Source of the DNA: Kribbella sp. VKM Ac-2568
Lineage (GTDB): Bacteria; Actinomycetota; Actinomycetes; Propionibacteriales; Kribbellaceae
Length of the DNA: 64,000 nt
Direction: 5' to 3'
Assembly (NCBI RefSeq): GCF_004345365.1
Contig: NZ_SLVF01000007.1
Location: forward strand, 186,001-250,000
In this document: piece after piece, positions 7,212-15,446 of the stretch
Layout of the letters: each line of letters opens with the position of its first letter
Numbering within the stretch: position 1 is the stretch's first letter
Made by a program: the position numbers and the translations under genes
Notes under the pieces: generated by a model
The model's input: the letters and a program-made list of their open reading frames with translations, nothing else
What the model was told of the DNA's origin: nothing
The model's database searches: none

Positions 7212-8165
7212 ATGCGCGCCATTCAGGTCAGCCGGTTCGGTGGTCCCGAGGTGCTCGTCCTGAGCGAGGTCCCCGCGCCTGTAGCGTCAGCAGACCGGCT
7301 CCTGGTCGAGGTCGCCGCAGCCGGCGTCAACTATGCGGACACGCACCGTACCGACGGCACCTACCGGGCCACTCCGAAGCTCCCGTTCATCCCAGGCACC
7401 GAGGTCGTGGGCCGTACTCCGGACGGCCGCCGGGTGCTCGCGCCGATCTTCGAGGGCGGCGGGTACGCCGAAGCCGCGGTGATCTCGGCGGCTGACGCGG
7501 TCGAGGTACCGGAGCAGGTGGGTGACGGCGAGGCGCTGACGTTGCTCGTCCAGGGACTGACCGCCTGGCACGTACTCCGGAGCAGCGCGCGCCTGCTGCC
7601 CGGCGAGTCGGTCCTGGTCAACGCTGCCGCGGGTGGCGTGGGATCCCTCGCGGTGCAACTGGCGCGGCACTTCGGCGCGGCCCGGGTGATCGCGGCTGCA
7701 TCCACTGCGGCGAAGCGCGACCTCGCAATCAGCCTCGGTGCCGATGCCGCCGTCGACAGTGACGTCCAGGGCTATCGCGAGCGAGTCCTTGCCGCCAACG
7801 AGGGACGCCCGGTGGATGTGGTACTGGAGTCCACTGGTGGCCCGGCGGTCGAGGCGGCGCTGGGGGTGTTGGCCGGGTTCGGCCGATTGATCAGTTATGG
7901 CAACGCCGGAAGGCACGAGCACCGGCCGCAGATCGACCCCAGTGCACTTGCCGACGGCAACCTGATCGTGGGCGGCTTCTGGCTCCGGCCGGCACTCGAG
8001 CTCCCCGGTGCCTACCGCGAGCCGTTGACCGAGCTCCTGGAACTGACCGCGACCGGCGTACTCCGGCCGCTCGTAGGAGCGGAGTACGCGCTGGCCGACG
8101 CGCGAAAGGCGCACGAGGACCTGCTCGCCCGGCGGACGACCGGCAAGCTCGTTCTGCGCCCCTGA
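7212..8165 (+). CDS. Zinc-independent quinone oxidoreductase (MDR superfamily)
   Basis: A medium-chain dehydrogenase/reductase of 317 residues, likely an NADPH-dependent quinone or enone reductase. The GroES-like domain covers about residues 1-120, with GVNYADTHRTDG and FIPGTEVVG. The Rossmann fold follows with NAAAGGVGSLAVQLARHFGA near 135-155. The catalytic and structural zinc cysteines of alcohol dehydrogenases are absent, which places it with quinone oxidoreductases. It follows the epimerase-like gene with one base between stop and start, so expression is coupled. The pair may act on one small-molecule substrate; which one is not visible. Confidence 0.85.
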   Translation: MRAIQVSRFGGPEVLVLSEVPAPVASADRLLVEVAAAGVNYADTHRTDGTYRATPKLPFIPGTEVVGRTPDGRRVLAPIFEGGGYAEAAVISAADAVEVPEQVGDGEALTLLVQGLTAWHVLRSSARLLPGESVLVNAAAGGVGSLAVQLARHFGAARVIAAASTAAKRDLAISLGADAAVDSDVQGYRERVLAANEGRPVDVVLESTGGPAVEAALGVLAGFGRLISYGNAGRHEHRPQIDPSALADGNLIVGGFWLRPALELPGAYREPLTELLELTATGVLRPLVGAEYALADARKAHEDLLARRTTGKLVLRP

Positions 8166-8178
8166 GTCAGCGCAAGGT

Positions 8179-9348
8179 TCAGCGTAGCGTTCGGAAGAAG
8201 GCGCGGATGTCTTCGACGAGGACGTCGGGGACCTCCATTGCGGGGAAATGGCCGCCGTGTGGGTATGAGGTCCAGCGGGTGATGTTGTTCGTACGGTCGA
8301 CGATGTGGCGGAGCGGGATGAAGTTGTCGTGGGCGAAGTCGGCGAGCGCGGTCGGGGTGGCGGAGGGCTCGATCGGCTTGCCCCAGTAGTCCGCGTGCGC
8401 GCGCTCGTAGTAGATCCGCGCGGCCGATCCGGCGGTCCCGGTCAGCCAGTAGAGCATCACGTTGGTGAGCATCTGGTCGCGGTCGACCGCCTCCTCCGGA
8501 CGCTCGACGGAATCCGTCCACTCCTTGAACTTCTCCACGATCCAGGCAAGCTGGCCGACCGGGGAGTCCGTCAGCGCATAGGACAACGTCTGCGGCCGGG
8601 TCATCTGCAGGTCGGCGTACCCCTGCCGATCCTTGACCCACGCCTCGTACCGCCGCCACGAAGCGATCGTGCGTTCGCGCTCCGACGGTTCCAGCGGCGC
8701 CAGCTCGTCTTCCGTCGGCTCTGCGGTCGCCCCTGCGCCGGGGATCAGATTCAGGTGTACTCCGACGACGCGCTCGGGATGGATCCGCCCGAGCTCCCGC
8801 AGGATCCCCGCGCCCCAATCACCACCCTGTACGCCGTACCGGTCGTGGCCGAGGCGATCCATCAGCTCGGCGAAGGCGCGGGCGACTCGCAGGAGCTCCC
8901 AGCCGGTCTCCCGCGTGGGCCCGGACAGGCCGAAGCCCGGGATGCTCGGGATCACGAGGTGGAACGCGTCCGCCGGGTCGCCGCCGTACGCGCGCGGGTT
9001 CGACAGCGGGCCGGCGACCTGCTGGACTTCCACGATCGACCCGGGCCAGCCGTGGCTGATGAGCAGCGGGGTGGCGTCCGGCTCGGGCGATCGCAGGTGC
9101 GCGAAGTGCACGGTCGCACCATCGATCGTGGTGGTGAACTGCGGCCAGTCATTGAGCTTCGCCTCTTCCGCCCGCCAGTCGTACTCGTCCCGCCAGTACG
9201 CCACGAGCTCCTTCAGGTAGTCGCGCGGAACGCCGTAGCTCCACCCGACTCCGGGCAACTCGTCCGGCCACCGCACCCGGTCAAGCCTGGCGTGCAGATC
9301 GTCGAGCTCGGGTTGGGGAATGTCGAGACGAAACGGTTCGATGGTCAT
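8179..9348 (-). CDS. Epoxide hydrolase, EHN-domain alpha/beta hydrolase
   Basis: A 389-residue enzyme of the microsomal-type epoxide hydrolase family. The N-terminal EHN domain (residues about 1-110) has the opening FRLDIPQPELDDLHARLDRV. The oxyanion motif HGWPGS is at 99-104, and the nucleophile is Asp177 in GGDWGA. The catalytic His is in HGGHFPAMEVP near the C-terminus. It should open epoxides to diols through an alkyl-enzyme ester; no signal peptide is seen, so it is cytosolic. Length is normal. It converges with the quinone oxidoreductase with 13 bases between stops. The physiological epoxide is unknown. Confidence 0.92.
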   Translation of the reverse strand: MTIEPFRLDIPQPELDDLHARLDRVRWPDELPGVGWSYGVPRDYLKELVAYWRDEYDWRAEEAKLNDWPQFTTTIDGATVHFAHLRSPEPDATPLLISHGWPGSIVEVQQVAGPLSNPRAYGGDPADAFHLVIPSIPGFGLSGPTRETGWELLRVARAFAELMDRLGHDRYGVQGGDWGAGILRELGRIHPERVVGVHLNLIPGAGATAEPTEDELAPLEPSERERTIASWRRYEAWVKDRQGYADLQMTRPQTLSYALTDSPVGQLAWIVEKFKEWTDSVERPEEAVDRDQMLTNVMLYWLTGTAGSAARIYYERAHADYWGKPIEPSATPTALADFAHDNFIPLRHIVDRTNNITRWTSYPHGGHFPAMEVPDVLVEDIRAFFRTLR

Positions 9349-9511
9349 CGCGACTACCTTGCCTCAGAGTCGTCATCCGCCGCAGACAATTTCCTCCCGA
9401 CCGCGTCCGGCCGGAGACACTTCAGTCGAGGATGACCATCAGAGCCTCGAAGCCGATGGCGGTGCGGCTCGAGTGCCCGCCACCGCTCCTGGTAGTTCGA
9501 CCTCGTCGCGG

Positions 9512-9796
9512 TCAGACCCGGATGCGGTCGCGGAGGACCTTGATGGCGAGAGCGGTCGCCAGGCAGAGGGCGCCGGCGACCATGACCAGCGTCACGATGG
9601 TGGACGAGCTGTTCAGCCGGCCGTCACACGCCATCGGGGTGATACCGGCGGCCGGCTGGAACACCGAACCGCAGTTCGTCCCCGCGGCCGAGATCGACCG
9701 GAAGCCGAGCGCCAGGCCGCCCAGCAGCAGAACCACTCCCGCGACCGCCAGAATCTTGTTCACCGTCGTCACGCTGACGCCGGCTTCCGCGGGCAT
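9512..9796 (-). CDS. Small two-helix membrane protein
   Basis: A protein of about 94 residues with two membrane helices (VNKILAVAGVVLLLGGLALG, then STIVTLVMVAGALCLATALA). The loop between them has the pattern CGSVFQP, twelve or so residues, then ACDGRL, which I associate with a widespread actinobacterial family of unknown role. The extracellular pair of cysteines may form a disulphide. The start is uncertain: ATG at 9796 is used; GTG at 9772, with GGAAG eleven bases upstream, would give a shorter protein. It stands alone between the epoxide hydrolase and the CNN-like operon. Bases 9349-9511 hold nothing recognisable. Confidence 0.6.
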   Translation of the reverse strand: MPAEAGVSVTTVNKILAVAGVVLLLGGLALGFRSISAAGTNCGSVFQPAAGITPMACDGRLNSSSTIVTLVMVAGALCLATALAIKVLRDRIRV

Positions 9797-10029
9797 GCCG
9801 ACGGCACGACCCGACTGCCCCGTTGCACTTCGCTCACTCCTGACTTCGACTGACACCTCTCTGAACTTACGGTTCTCAGCCCTCCGGGCCACATCCACAG
9901 AGCCGTCAGCAGCGAATCTTCACACAGTCCTTACTCAGGACATACTTCCGCGTGACGATCGTCTCAAACCCCACGACCGTTGGTGACAGTGGCATCACTG
10001 TGCCACGACGCCGACCCGCCGGCCGACTC

Positions 10030-10084
10030 TTGACAGCGACTGTGGCGGGGCTTACTTTTCTACTAAATTTAGTGCCGAAGTAAG
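10030..10084 (+). promoter_or_regulatory. Promoter and nested palindromic operator of the sugar operon
   Basis: TTGACA (10030-10035), a 17-base spacer and TACTTT (10053-10058) form a sigma-70 type promoter. Over the predicted start point lies the perfect palindrome ACTAAATTTAGT (10062-10073). A second arm pair, CTTACTT (10051-10057) and AAGTAAG (10078-10084), has exactly the same centre. Such AT-rich palindromes are typical ROK operators, so repression by the ROK protein encoded just downstream is likely. Confidence 0.7.
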
Positions 10085-10102
10085 TTTCCGAGGAGCGTGC
10101 TC

Positions 10103-11311
10103 GTGGTCAACTCCCCAGGTCCGATCCCCCGCGGCGATCTGGTGCCGTCGGGAATCGTCGGGTTGCTGGGCACCCAGGGCCCGACCTCGCGGACCGAGAT
10201 CGCCCGCGCCCTCGGCCTCAGCCCGGCCACCGTCACCCAGGTCACCAAGGACCTGATCGCGCGGGGCCTGGTCGAGGAACTCGAGTCCGTGCCGTCGAAG
10301 GGTGGCCGGCCGGCCCGGCTGCTCGGCCTCGTCACCGACGCGGGTGTCGCACTCGGCGCCAAGGTGACCGCCGACCACGTCGCCGTCGTCACCGTCGAAC
10401 TGGACGGCACGGTGCGGTCGTCGGTGGAGCACGAGTACGACCCGACCGCCGAGGACGCGATCGGCCGGTTGAGCCAGATCCTGGCCGAGGAGATCGCCGA
10501 GCTCGACGATCGCCTGCTCGGGGTCGGCGTCGGCGTACCGGGCTCGGTCGACTCGCAGGCGTCCGGCATCGTCGACGCCCCCACGCTCGGCTGGCAGGCG
10601 GCTCCGGTCGGACCGGCCCTGCGCGCGGCGATCGGGACCCCGGTTCTGGTCGACAACGACGTCAACACCCTGGCCGCCGCCGAACGGCTGTACGGGATCG
10701 GGCGGGACCACTCGGCGTACCTGGTGGTCACGATCGGGCGTGGTATCGGCTGCGGCATCGTCGTGGACGGCGGCATCTACCGCGGCGCGAACGGCGGCGC
10801 CGGCGAGATCGGGCACATCCCGAGCTGGCACCCCGTCGGCGACGAGCCGCCCTGCACCTGCGGCTCGACGGGTTGTCTGGAGGCCTACATCGGCGCCGCC
10901 GGACTGGTCCGGACCGGCCGGGGCCGTGCGGTGATCGGCCCTCGCGGCACCCTTTCCACCTTGTTGCAGGCAGCAACGACCGGGGACGGCAAGGCACAGC
11001 AGATCTTCGAGGAGGCCGGCGCGATGCTCGGACGGGCGCTGGCCGGCGTGATCCACACGGTCGACCCCGAGGTGGTCGTCCTGATGGGTGAAGGGGTAGA
11101 CGGATGGGATTTCTGGCAGACCGGGTTCGAGCCGTCGTTCCGGCGATCGTTGCTACCGGCCCGCAAAGAGGTACCGGTCGTGGTGGAACCGTGGACGGAG
11201 GATCAGTGGGCCCGCGGGGCCGCGTCACTGGTGCTGTCGTCCCCGTTCGACTCCGCCGGGAACGGCGGCGAGCAGAGCCGCCTGGTCCGGGCCAAGCTCG
11301 GCGCCAGATGA
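10103..11311 (+). CDS. ROK-family transcriptional regulator of the sugar operon
   Basis: A 402-residue ROK regulator. The winged helix-turn-helix is at about residues 20-80 (RTEIARALGLSPATVTQVTKD, then SVPSKGGRPARLL). The sugar-kinase-like ROK domain follows, with a VGVGVPGSVD ATP/sugar motif, GIGCGIVVDGGIYRGANGGAGEIGHI, and the zinc motif CTCGSTGCLEAY. The GTG at 10103 is chosen because AGGAG lies seven bases upstream; the GTG at 10097 is too close. Its stop overlaps the ATG of the first permease (ATGA), so it heads the operon. It should sense the imported sugar or its product and control the promoter at 10030-10084. Confidence 0.92.
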   Translation: MVNSPGPIPRGDLVPSGIVGLLGTQGPTSRTEIARALGLSPATVTQVTKDLIARGLVEELESVPSKGGRPARLLGLVTDAGVALGAKVTADHVAVVTVELDGTVRSSVEHEYDPTAEDAIGRLSQILAEEIAELDDRLLGVGVGVPGSVDSQASGIVDAPTLGWQAAPVGPALRAAIGTPVLVDNDVNTLAAAERLYGIGRDHSAYLVVTIGRGIGCGIVVDGGIYRGANGGAGEIGHIPSWHPVGDEPPCTCGSTGCLEAYIGAAGLVRTGRGRAVIGPRGTLSTLLQAATTGDGKAQQIFEEAGAMLGRALAGVIHTVDPEVVVLMGEGVDGWDFWQTGFEPSFRRSLLPARKEVPVVVEPWTEDQWARGAASLVLSSPFDSAGNGGEQSRLVRAKLGAR

Positions 11312-12189
11312 GCCGACCCGCGAGGTGGAGGAACCTCGGCTGGGTGCTGTTCTTCCTGCTGCCGAGCGCGATCCCGCTGTTCGTCTTCACGCTGGTCCCG
11401 ATGGTCTCCTCGCTCTGGGTGAGCCTGCACAGGTGGAATCTGATCTCCCCGATGGAATGGGTGGGGCTGAGCAACTACTCGAACCTGCTCACTGACCCGA
11501 TGACGCGCCGCGTCTTCCTGCACACCCTGATCTACGTGGTCGGCTACCTGCCGATCGTGTACGCCGGTGGGCTGGCTCTCGCGCTGGCGCTGAACCAGAG
11601 GCTCAAGGGACGCGCGTTCCTGCGCGCGACGTACTTCCTCCCGGTGGTGACCAGTTGGGTGGTGGTCGCGCTCGTCTGGAAGTGGTTGCTCAATCCAACG
11701 AACGGCCTGGTCAACCAGGTGCTCGGGGCCATCGGGCTGCCGGAGCCGGGCTGGTGGACCGACCCGCACTGGGCACTGCCCGCCGTGATCCTGTCGTCGG
11801 CCTGGAAGGACCTCGGCTTCGTCATGGTGATCCTGCTCGCGGGTCTGCAGTCCATCCCGGGCGACCTGTACGAAGCGGCCAAGGTGGACGGATCGAACGC
11901 GTGGCAGAGGTTCTGGCGGGTCACCCTGCCGCTGTTGTCACCCTCGACCTTCTTCGTGGTGGTGATCTCGTTGATCAACGGGTTTCAGGTGTTCGACCAG
12001 GTCTACGTGATGACCGCCGGCGGCCCGGCGGGGTCGAGCCAGGTGGTGGTCGGGCAGATCTACGACCTGACCTTCCGCTACGGCCGTGCGGGTGAGGCCT
12101 CCGCGCTCTCCTGGATCCTGTTCGCGCTGATCCTCGTCATCACCGTGGTCCAGATCCGCGGCCAGCGCCGGTGGGTGCACTATGCATGA
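11308..12189 (+). CDS. Sugar ABC transporter permease (MalF/UgpA-like)
   Basis: An inner-membrane permease of 293 residues with six hydrophobic helices. The EAA loop is EAAKVDGSNAWQRFWRVTLP, the contact site for the ATPase. It belongs to the carbohydrate uptake type 1 group and pairs with the next gene. The start is the ATG overlapping the ROK stop. The last eight bases overlap the start of the partner permease. No ATPase gene is present in the operon; importers of this group in actinomycetes commonly share an MsiK-type ATPase encoded elsewhere, and that is assumed here. Confidence 0.93.
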   Translation: MSRPARWRNLGWVLFFLLPSAIPLFVFTLVPMVSSLWVSLHRWNLISPMEWVGLSNYSNLLTDPMTRRVFLHTLIYVVGYLPIVYAGGLALALALNQRLKGRAFLRATYFLPVVTSWVVVALVWKWLLNPTNGLVNQVLGAIGLPEPGWWTDPHWALPAVILSSAWKDLGFVMVILLAGLQSIPGDLYEAAKVDGSNAWQRFWRVTLPLLSPSTFFVVVISLINGFQVFDQVYVMTAGGPAGSSQVVVGQIYDLTFRYGRAGEASALSWILFALILVITVVQIRGQRRWVHYA

Positions 12190-13042
12190 CAGCCGGCGCC
12201 GGAGCACGCAGTACAGCGGTCCTGAAACGCGGTCGCTGACCGCCAGGCTCGCCCTGTACGCCGCTGTGCTGGTGGGCGCCGCGATCATGCTCTTCCCGTT
12301 CTTGTGGACGGTGATCACCTCGATCACTCCTGAGGGATCGTTGGCCGACGGCCCGACGCTGATCGTCGACAACCCGACGCTCGGCGCCTACCGGACGCTG
12401 GTGGACGCGCTGCCGATCTGGCGGATCGTTCTGAACTCACTCGGGGTCGCCGTCGCCTCCACCGCGTTCCAGCTCGTCACCGGGTCGATGGCGGCGTACG
12501 GGTTCGCGCGGTTGCACTTCCCGTTGAAGAACGTGGTGTTCGGGTTCTACCTGGCCACCCTGATGGTGCCGCTGCAGGTGCTCGTCGTCCCCCTCTTCAT
12601 CGAGATGAAGACGCTGAACCTGCAGGACACGTACTTCGCCCTGCTGGCGCCGACGATCGCCTCGGCGTTCGGGGTGTTCCTGCTCCGGCAGGCCGTCAGC
12701 GCCGTACCGCTGGAACTGGACGAGGCGGCCACCATCGACGGCGCGGGGCATCTGCGCATCTTCACCACCATCGTGCTGCCACTGATCCGGCCGGCGCTCG
12801 CGACCGTCGCGGTGTTCGCCTTCATGGGCAGCTGGAACAGCTTCCTCTGGCCGCTCGTCGTGATCCGGTCGCCGGAGTTCATGACGCTTCCGCTGGGTCT
12901 GTCCACTCTGCAGGGCCAGTTCACCACCCAGTGGGACGTCGTGATGGCGGGCTCGGTCGTCTCGATCGTGCCCATCGCCATCGTCTATCTGCTCGCGCAG
13001 CGCCACATCATCGCCGGTGTGGCCCATACAGGAATCAAGTAA
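12182..13042 (+). CDS. Sugar ABC transporter permease (MalG/UgpE-like)
   Basis: The second permease of the importer, 286 residues, six membrane helices. The first helix is near residues 21-45, and a large extracellular stretch follows, as usual for MalG-type subunits. The EAA loop reads ELDEAATIDGAGHLRIFTTI with the following VLPLIRPAL. It overlaps the preceding permease by eight bases and is followed by the solute-binding protein 28 bases later. It should form the heterodimeric channel with the product of 11308-12189. Confidence 0.93.
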   Translation: MHDSRRRSTQYSGPETRSLTARLALYAAVLVGAAIMLFPFLWTVITSITPEGSLADGPTLIVDNPTLGAYRTLVDALPIWRIVLNSLGVAVASTAFQLVTGSMAAYGFARLHFPLKNVVFGFYLATLMVPLQVLVVPLFIEMKTLNLQDTYFALLAPTIASAFGVFLLRQAVSAVPLELDEAATIDGAGHLRIFTTIVLPLIRPALATVAVFAFMGSWNSFLWPLVVIRSPEFMTLPLGLSTLQGQFTTQWDVVMAGSVVSIVPIAIVYLLAQRHIIAGVAHTGIK

Positions 13043-13070
13043 GGCCCGGCATCAAGTGAGGGGAACAATC

Positions 13071-14321
13071 ATGCGTCTACTCAAGTTCGGAGCGATCGGC
13101 GTGACCGCCGCGCTCGCACTGACGGCCTGCGGGCAGGGCTCGGCAACCAAGGAAGTCGCGGCGCCGGAAGGCAAGTCCGTCGTGCGCTACCTGAACTTCT
13201 CCAGCAACGACGGCCACGAGAAGGACCTGACGGCGATCGTCAACGCCTTCCAGACCGCCAACCCGAACATCACCGTCCAGGTCGAGACGGTGCCGTACGC
13301 CAACTACTTCACGAAGTTGCAGACCGCTGTCGCTGGTGGCACCGCGGCCGACGCCTTCGAGCTGAACTACGAGAACTTCGTGACGTACGCGAAGAACGGC
13401 TCGCTCGCCGAGCTCAAGGACGTCGACTCGGCCGCGTACAAGAAGTCCCTGTACGACGCGTTCACCTCCGACGGCAAGCAGTACGGCGTACCGGAGTCGT
13501 TCTCCAACGTGGTGCTCTTCTACAACAAGGCCCTCTTCAAGAAGGCGGGCGTGGCGGGGCCGACGGCCGAGTGGACCTGGAAGGACGAGCAGGCCGCGGC
13601 CGCCAAGCTGACCGACAAGGGCGCCAAGGTCTGGGGTGACTACCAGCCCGTCTCGTACAACGAGTTCTACAAGGTGCTCGCGCAGAACGGTGGCGAGTTC
13701 CTGAACGCGGATCGGACCGAGGCGACCTTCAACTCCCCGCAGGGCGTCGAGGCGGCGAAGTTCCTGATCGACAAGGTCGGCAAGACGATGCCGACCGAGG
13801 CCGACGGCGCCGGCACCCCGGACTTCGACTCCAAGCTGTTCAAGTCCGGCAAGCTCGCGATGTGGCACACCGGCATCTGGATGTTCGCCGGGATGGCCGA
13901 CGCGCCGTTCGACTGGGACGTCGCGGTCGAGCCGGGCAACACCCAGAAGGCCTCCGCGATGTTCGTCAACGGACTCGTCGTCTCGGCCGCGTCGAAGAAC
14001 GCCGAGGCCGCGCAGAAGTGGGTCACCTTCCTGGCTTCCTCCGACGAGACCACCAAGACCCGGCTGGCGACCTCGTGGGAGTTGCCGCCGGTCGCCGACG
14101 AAGCCAAGCTGGCGCCGTACCTGGACCAGCCGAAGCCGGCCAACCGTGAGGCCGTCTTCACCGCGCTGGAGGACACTGTGCTGCCGCCGGTGATCGAGCG
14201 CCAGCAAGAGATGCAGGACCTCGTCACCACCGAGCTCACCTCCGCGGCCGCCGGCCGGAAGCCGGTCGAGAAGGCCCTCGCCGATGCCCAGACCAAGGTG
14301 AACGGCCTGCTCAAGAAGTGA
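13071..14321 (+). CDS. Sugar-binding lipoprotein of the ABC importer
   Basis: An extracellular solute-binding protein of family 1, 416 residues, membrane-anchored by lipid. The signal peptide ends in the lipobox LTAC with Cys20 as the modified residue. The mature part has the family motif GGTAADAFELNYENFVTYAK and LFYNKALFKKAGVAGP. The ATG at 13071 has AGGGGA seven bases upstream; an earlier in-frame start would spoil the signal peptide. The TGA overlaps the GTG of the GH15 gene (GTGA). Unusually the binding protein follows the permeases. By context it should capture a short cyclic or linear alpha-glucan. Confidence 0.93.
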   Translation: MRLLKFGAIGVTAALALTACGQGSATKEVAAPEGKSVVRYLNFSSNDGHEKDLTAIVNAFQTANPNITVQVETVPYANYFTKLQTAVAGGTAADAFELNYENFVTYAKNGSLAELKDVDSAAYKKSLYDAFTSDGKQYGVPESFSNVVLFYNKALFKKAGVAGPTAEWTWKDEQAAAAKLTDKGAKVWGDYQPVSYNEFYKVLAQNGGEFLNADRTEATFNSPQGVEAAKFLIDKVGKTMPTEADGAGTPDFDSKLFKSGKLAMWHTGIWMFAGMADAPFDWDVAVEPGNTQKASAMFVNGLVVSAASKNAEAAQKWVTFLASSDETTKTRLATSWELPPVADEAKLAPYLDQPKPANREAVFTALEDTVLPPVIERQQEMQDLVTTELTSAAAGRKPVEKALADAQTKVNGLLKK

Positions 14322-15445
14322 CCGACCCGATGATCACCTCCGCCCCGGACCTGACCGAACTGACCCGCCTCCGCGAGCTGGTCCGGCAAAGCCACGCCGT
14401 CATCACCGAGCACCAGGATGCCGGCGGGGCGTATCCCGCCGCGCCGACCTTCTCGGCGTACCGGGGCTATGCCTGGCTGCGGGACGGCTCGTTCACGGCC
14501 GAAGGAGTATCCCGATACGGCGATGTCACCTCGGCCGGGCGGTTCCACGACTGGGTGGACGGCGTACTGCGTCGTCGCCGCGCGCAGGTGGACGACCTGC
14601 GCGCGGCGCTCGGCCGGGGCGAGGTGCCGTCGAACGAGGCGATGCTGCCGACCAGGTTCACCTTCGCCGGGGACGACGGATCCGATCCGTGGTGGGACTT
14701 CCAGACCGACGGGTACGGCCTGTGGCTGTGGTCGGTGGTCACCCACGCAACGCGGTACGGGCTGGACCTGTCGCGGTGGCGGGCGGGGATCGACGTGGCG
14801 GTGGACTATCTGGTCGCGTTCTGGGACCGGCCTTGTTACGACTGGTGGGAGGAGCACGTCGAGCATCGACATGTCTCCACCCTGGGGGCGATCTACGGCG
14901 GACTGGTTGCGATCGCACCGCATACTTCGGCGCCCGTGCTGGAGATTGCCGAGCGCATCCGTCGCCTGGTGGTTGCGGAGGGCATCGAGGACGCGCATTT
15001 GACCAAGTGGCTGGGTGATTCGGCGGTGGACGGGTCGTTGCCCTCATGCATCGTTCCGTTCGGGCTGGTTGCCCCGGGCTCCGACGTCGCGAGTGAGACG
15101 CTCGCGGCAGTGGCCCGGGATCTGGATGTCGACGGCGGGGTGCATCGGTTCACCGCGGACGTGTTCTACGGCGGTGGGCAGTGGATCCTGTTGTCCGCGT
15201 TGCTCGGGTGGAACCTGGCCGCGGCCGGCGACACCTCGGGCGGACTTCGCCACCTGAGGTGGATCGCCGCCCAGGCGGACGAACACGGCGACCTGCCCGA
15301 GCAGGTCCCGCACCACCTGCTGCACCCCGGCTCGCGTGACGAGTGGATCGCGCGCTGGGGGTCCGTGGCGAGCCCGTTGCTCTGGTCCCACGGCATGTAC
15401 CTGATCCTCGCCGACGAACTCGGCATCACCGACAGGATTGACTGA
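14318..15445 (+). CDS. GH15 glucohydrolase, isomaltose glucohydrolase type
   Basis: A 375-residue cytosolic GH15 enzyme, an inverting glucosidase. YAWLRDGSF near residues 51-59 is the GH15 substrate-binding signature. Glu178 in DWWEEH is the candidate general acid and Glu328 in DLPEQV the candidate base. It is much shorter than starch-type glucoamylases, has no signal peptide and no starch-binding domain. From memory, the K. flavida homologue in an equivalent cluster (Kfla1896) is an isomaltose glucohydrolase. Here the same order of regulator, transporter and GH31 supports that role: isomaltose to glucose. The GTG overlaps the previous stop; an ATG at 14330 is possible. The next gene starts one base after the stop. 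Confidence 0.9.
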   Translation: MTDPMITSAPDLTELTRLRELVRQSHAVITEHQDAGGAYPAAPTFSAYRGYAWLRDGSFTAEGVSRYGDVTSAGRFHDWVDGVLRRRRAQVDDLRAALGRGEVPSNEAMLPTRFTFAGDDGSDPWWDFQTDGYGLWLWSVVTHATRYGLDLSRWRAGIDVAVDYLVAFWDRPCYDWWEEHVEHRHVSTLGAIYGGLVAIAPHTSAPVLEIAERIRRLVVAEGIEDAHLTKWLGDSAVDGSLPSCIVPFGLVAPGSDVASETLAAVARDLDVDGGVHRFTADVFYGGGQWILLSALLGWNLAAAGDTSGGLRHLRWIAAQADEHGDLPEQVPHHLLHPGSRDEWIARWGSVASPLLWSHGMYLILADELGITDRID

Positions 15446-15446
15446 C

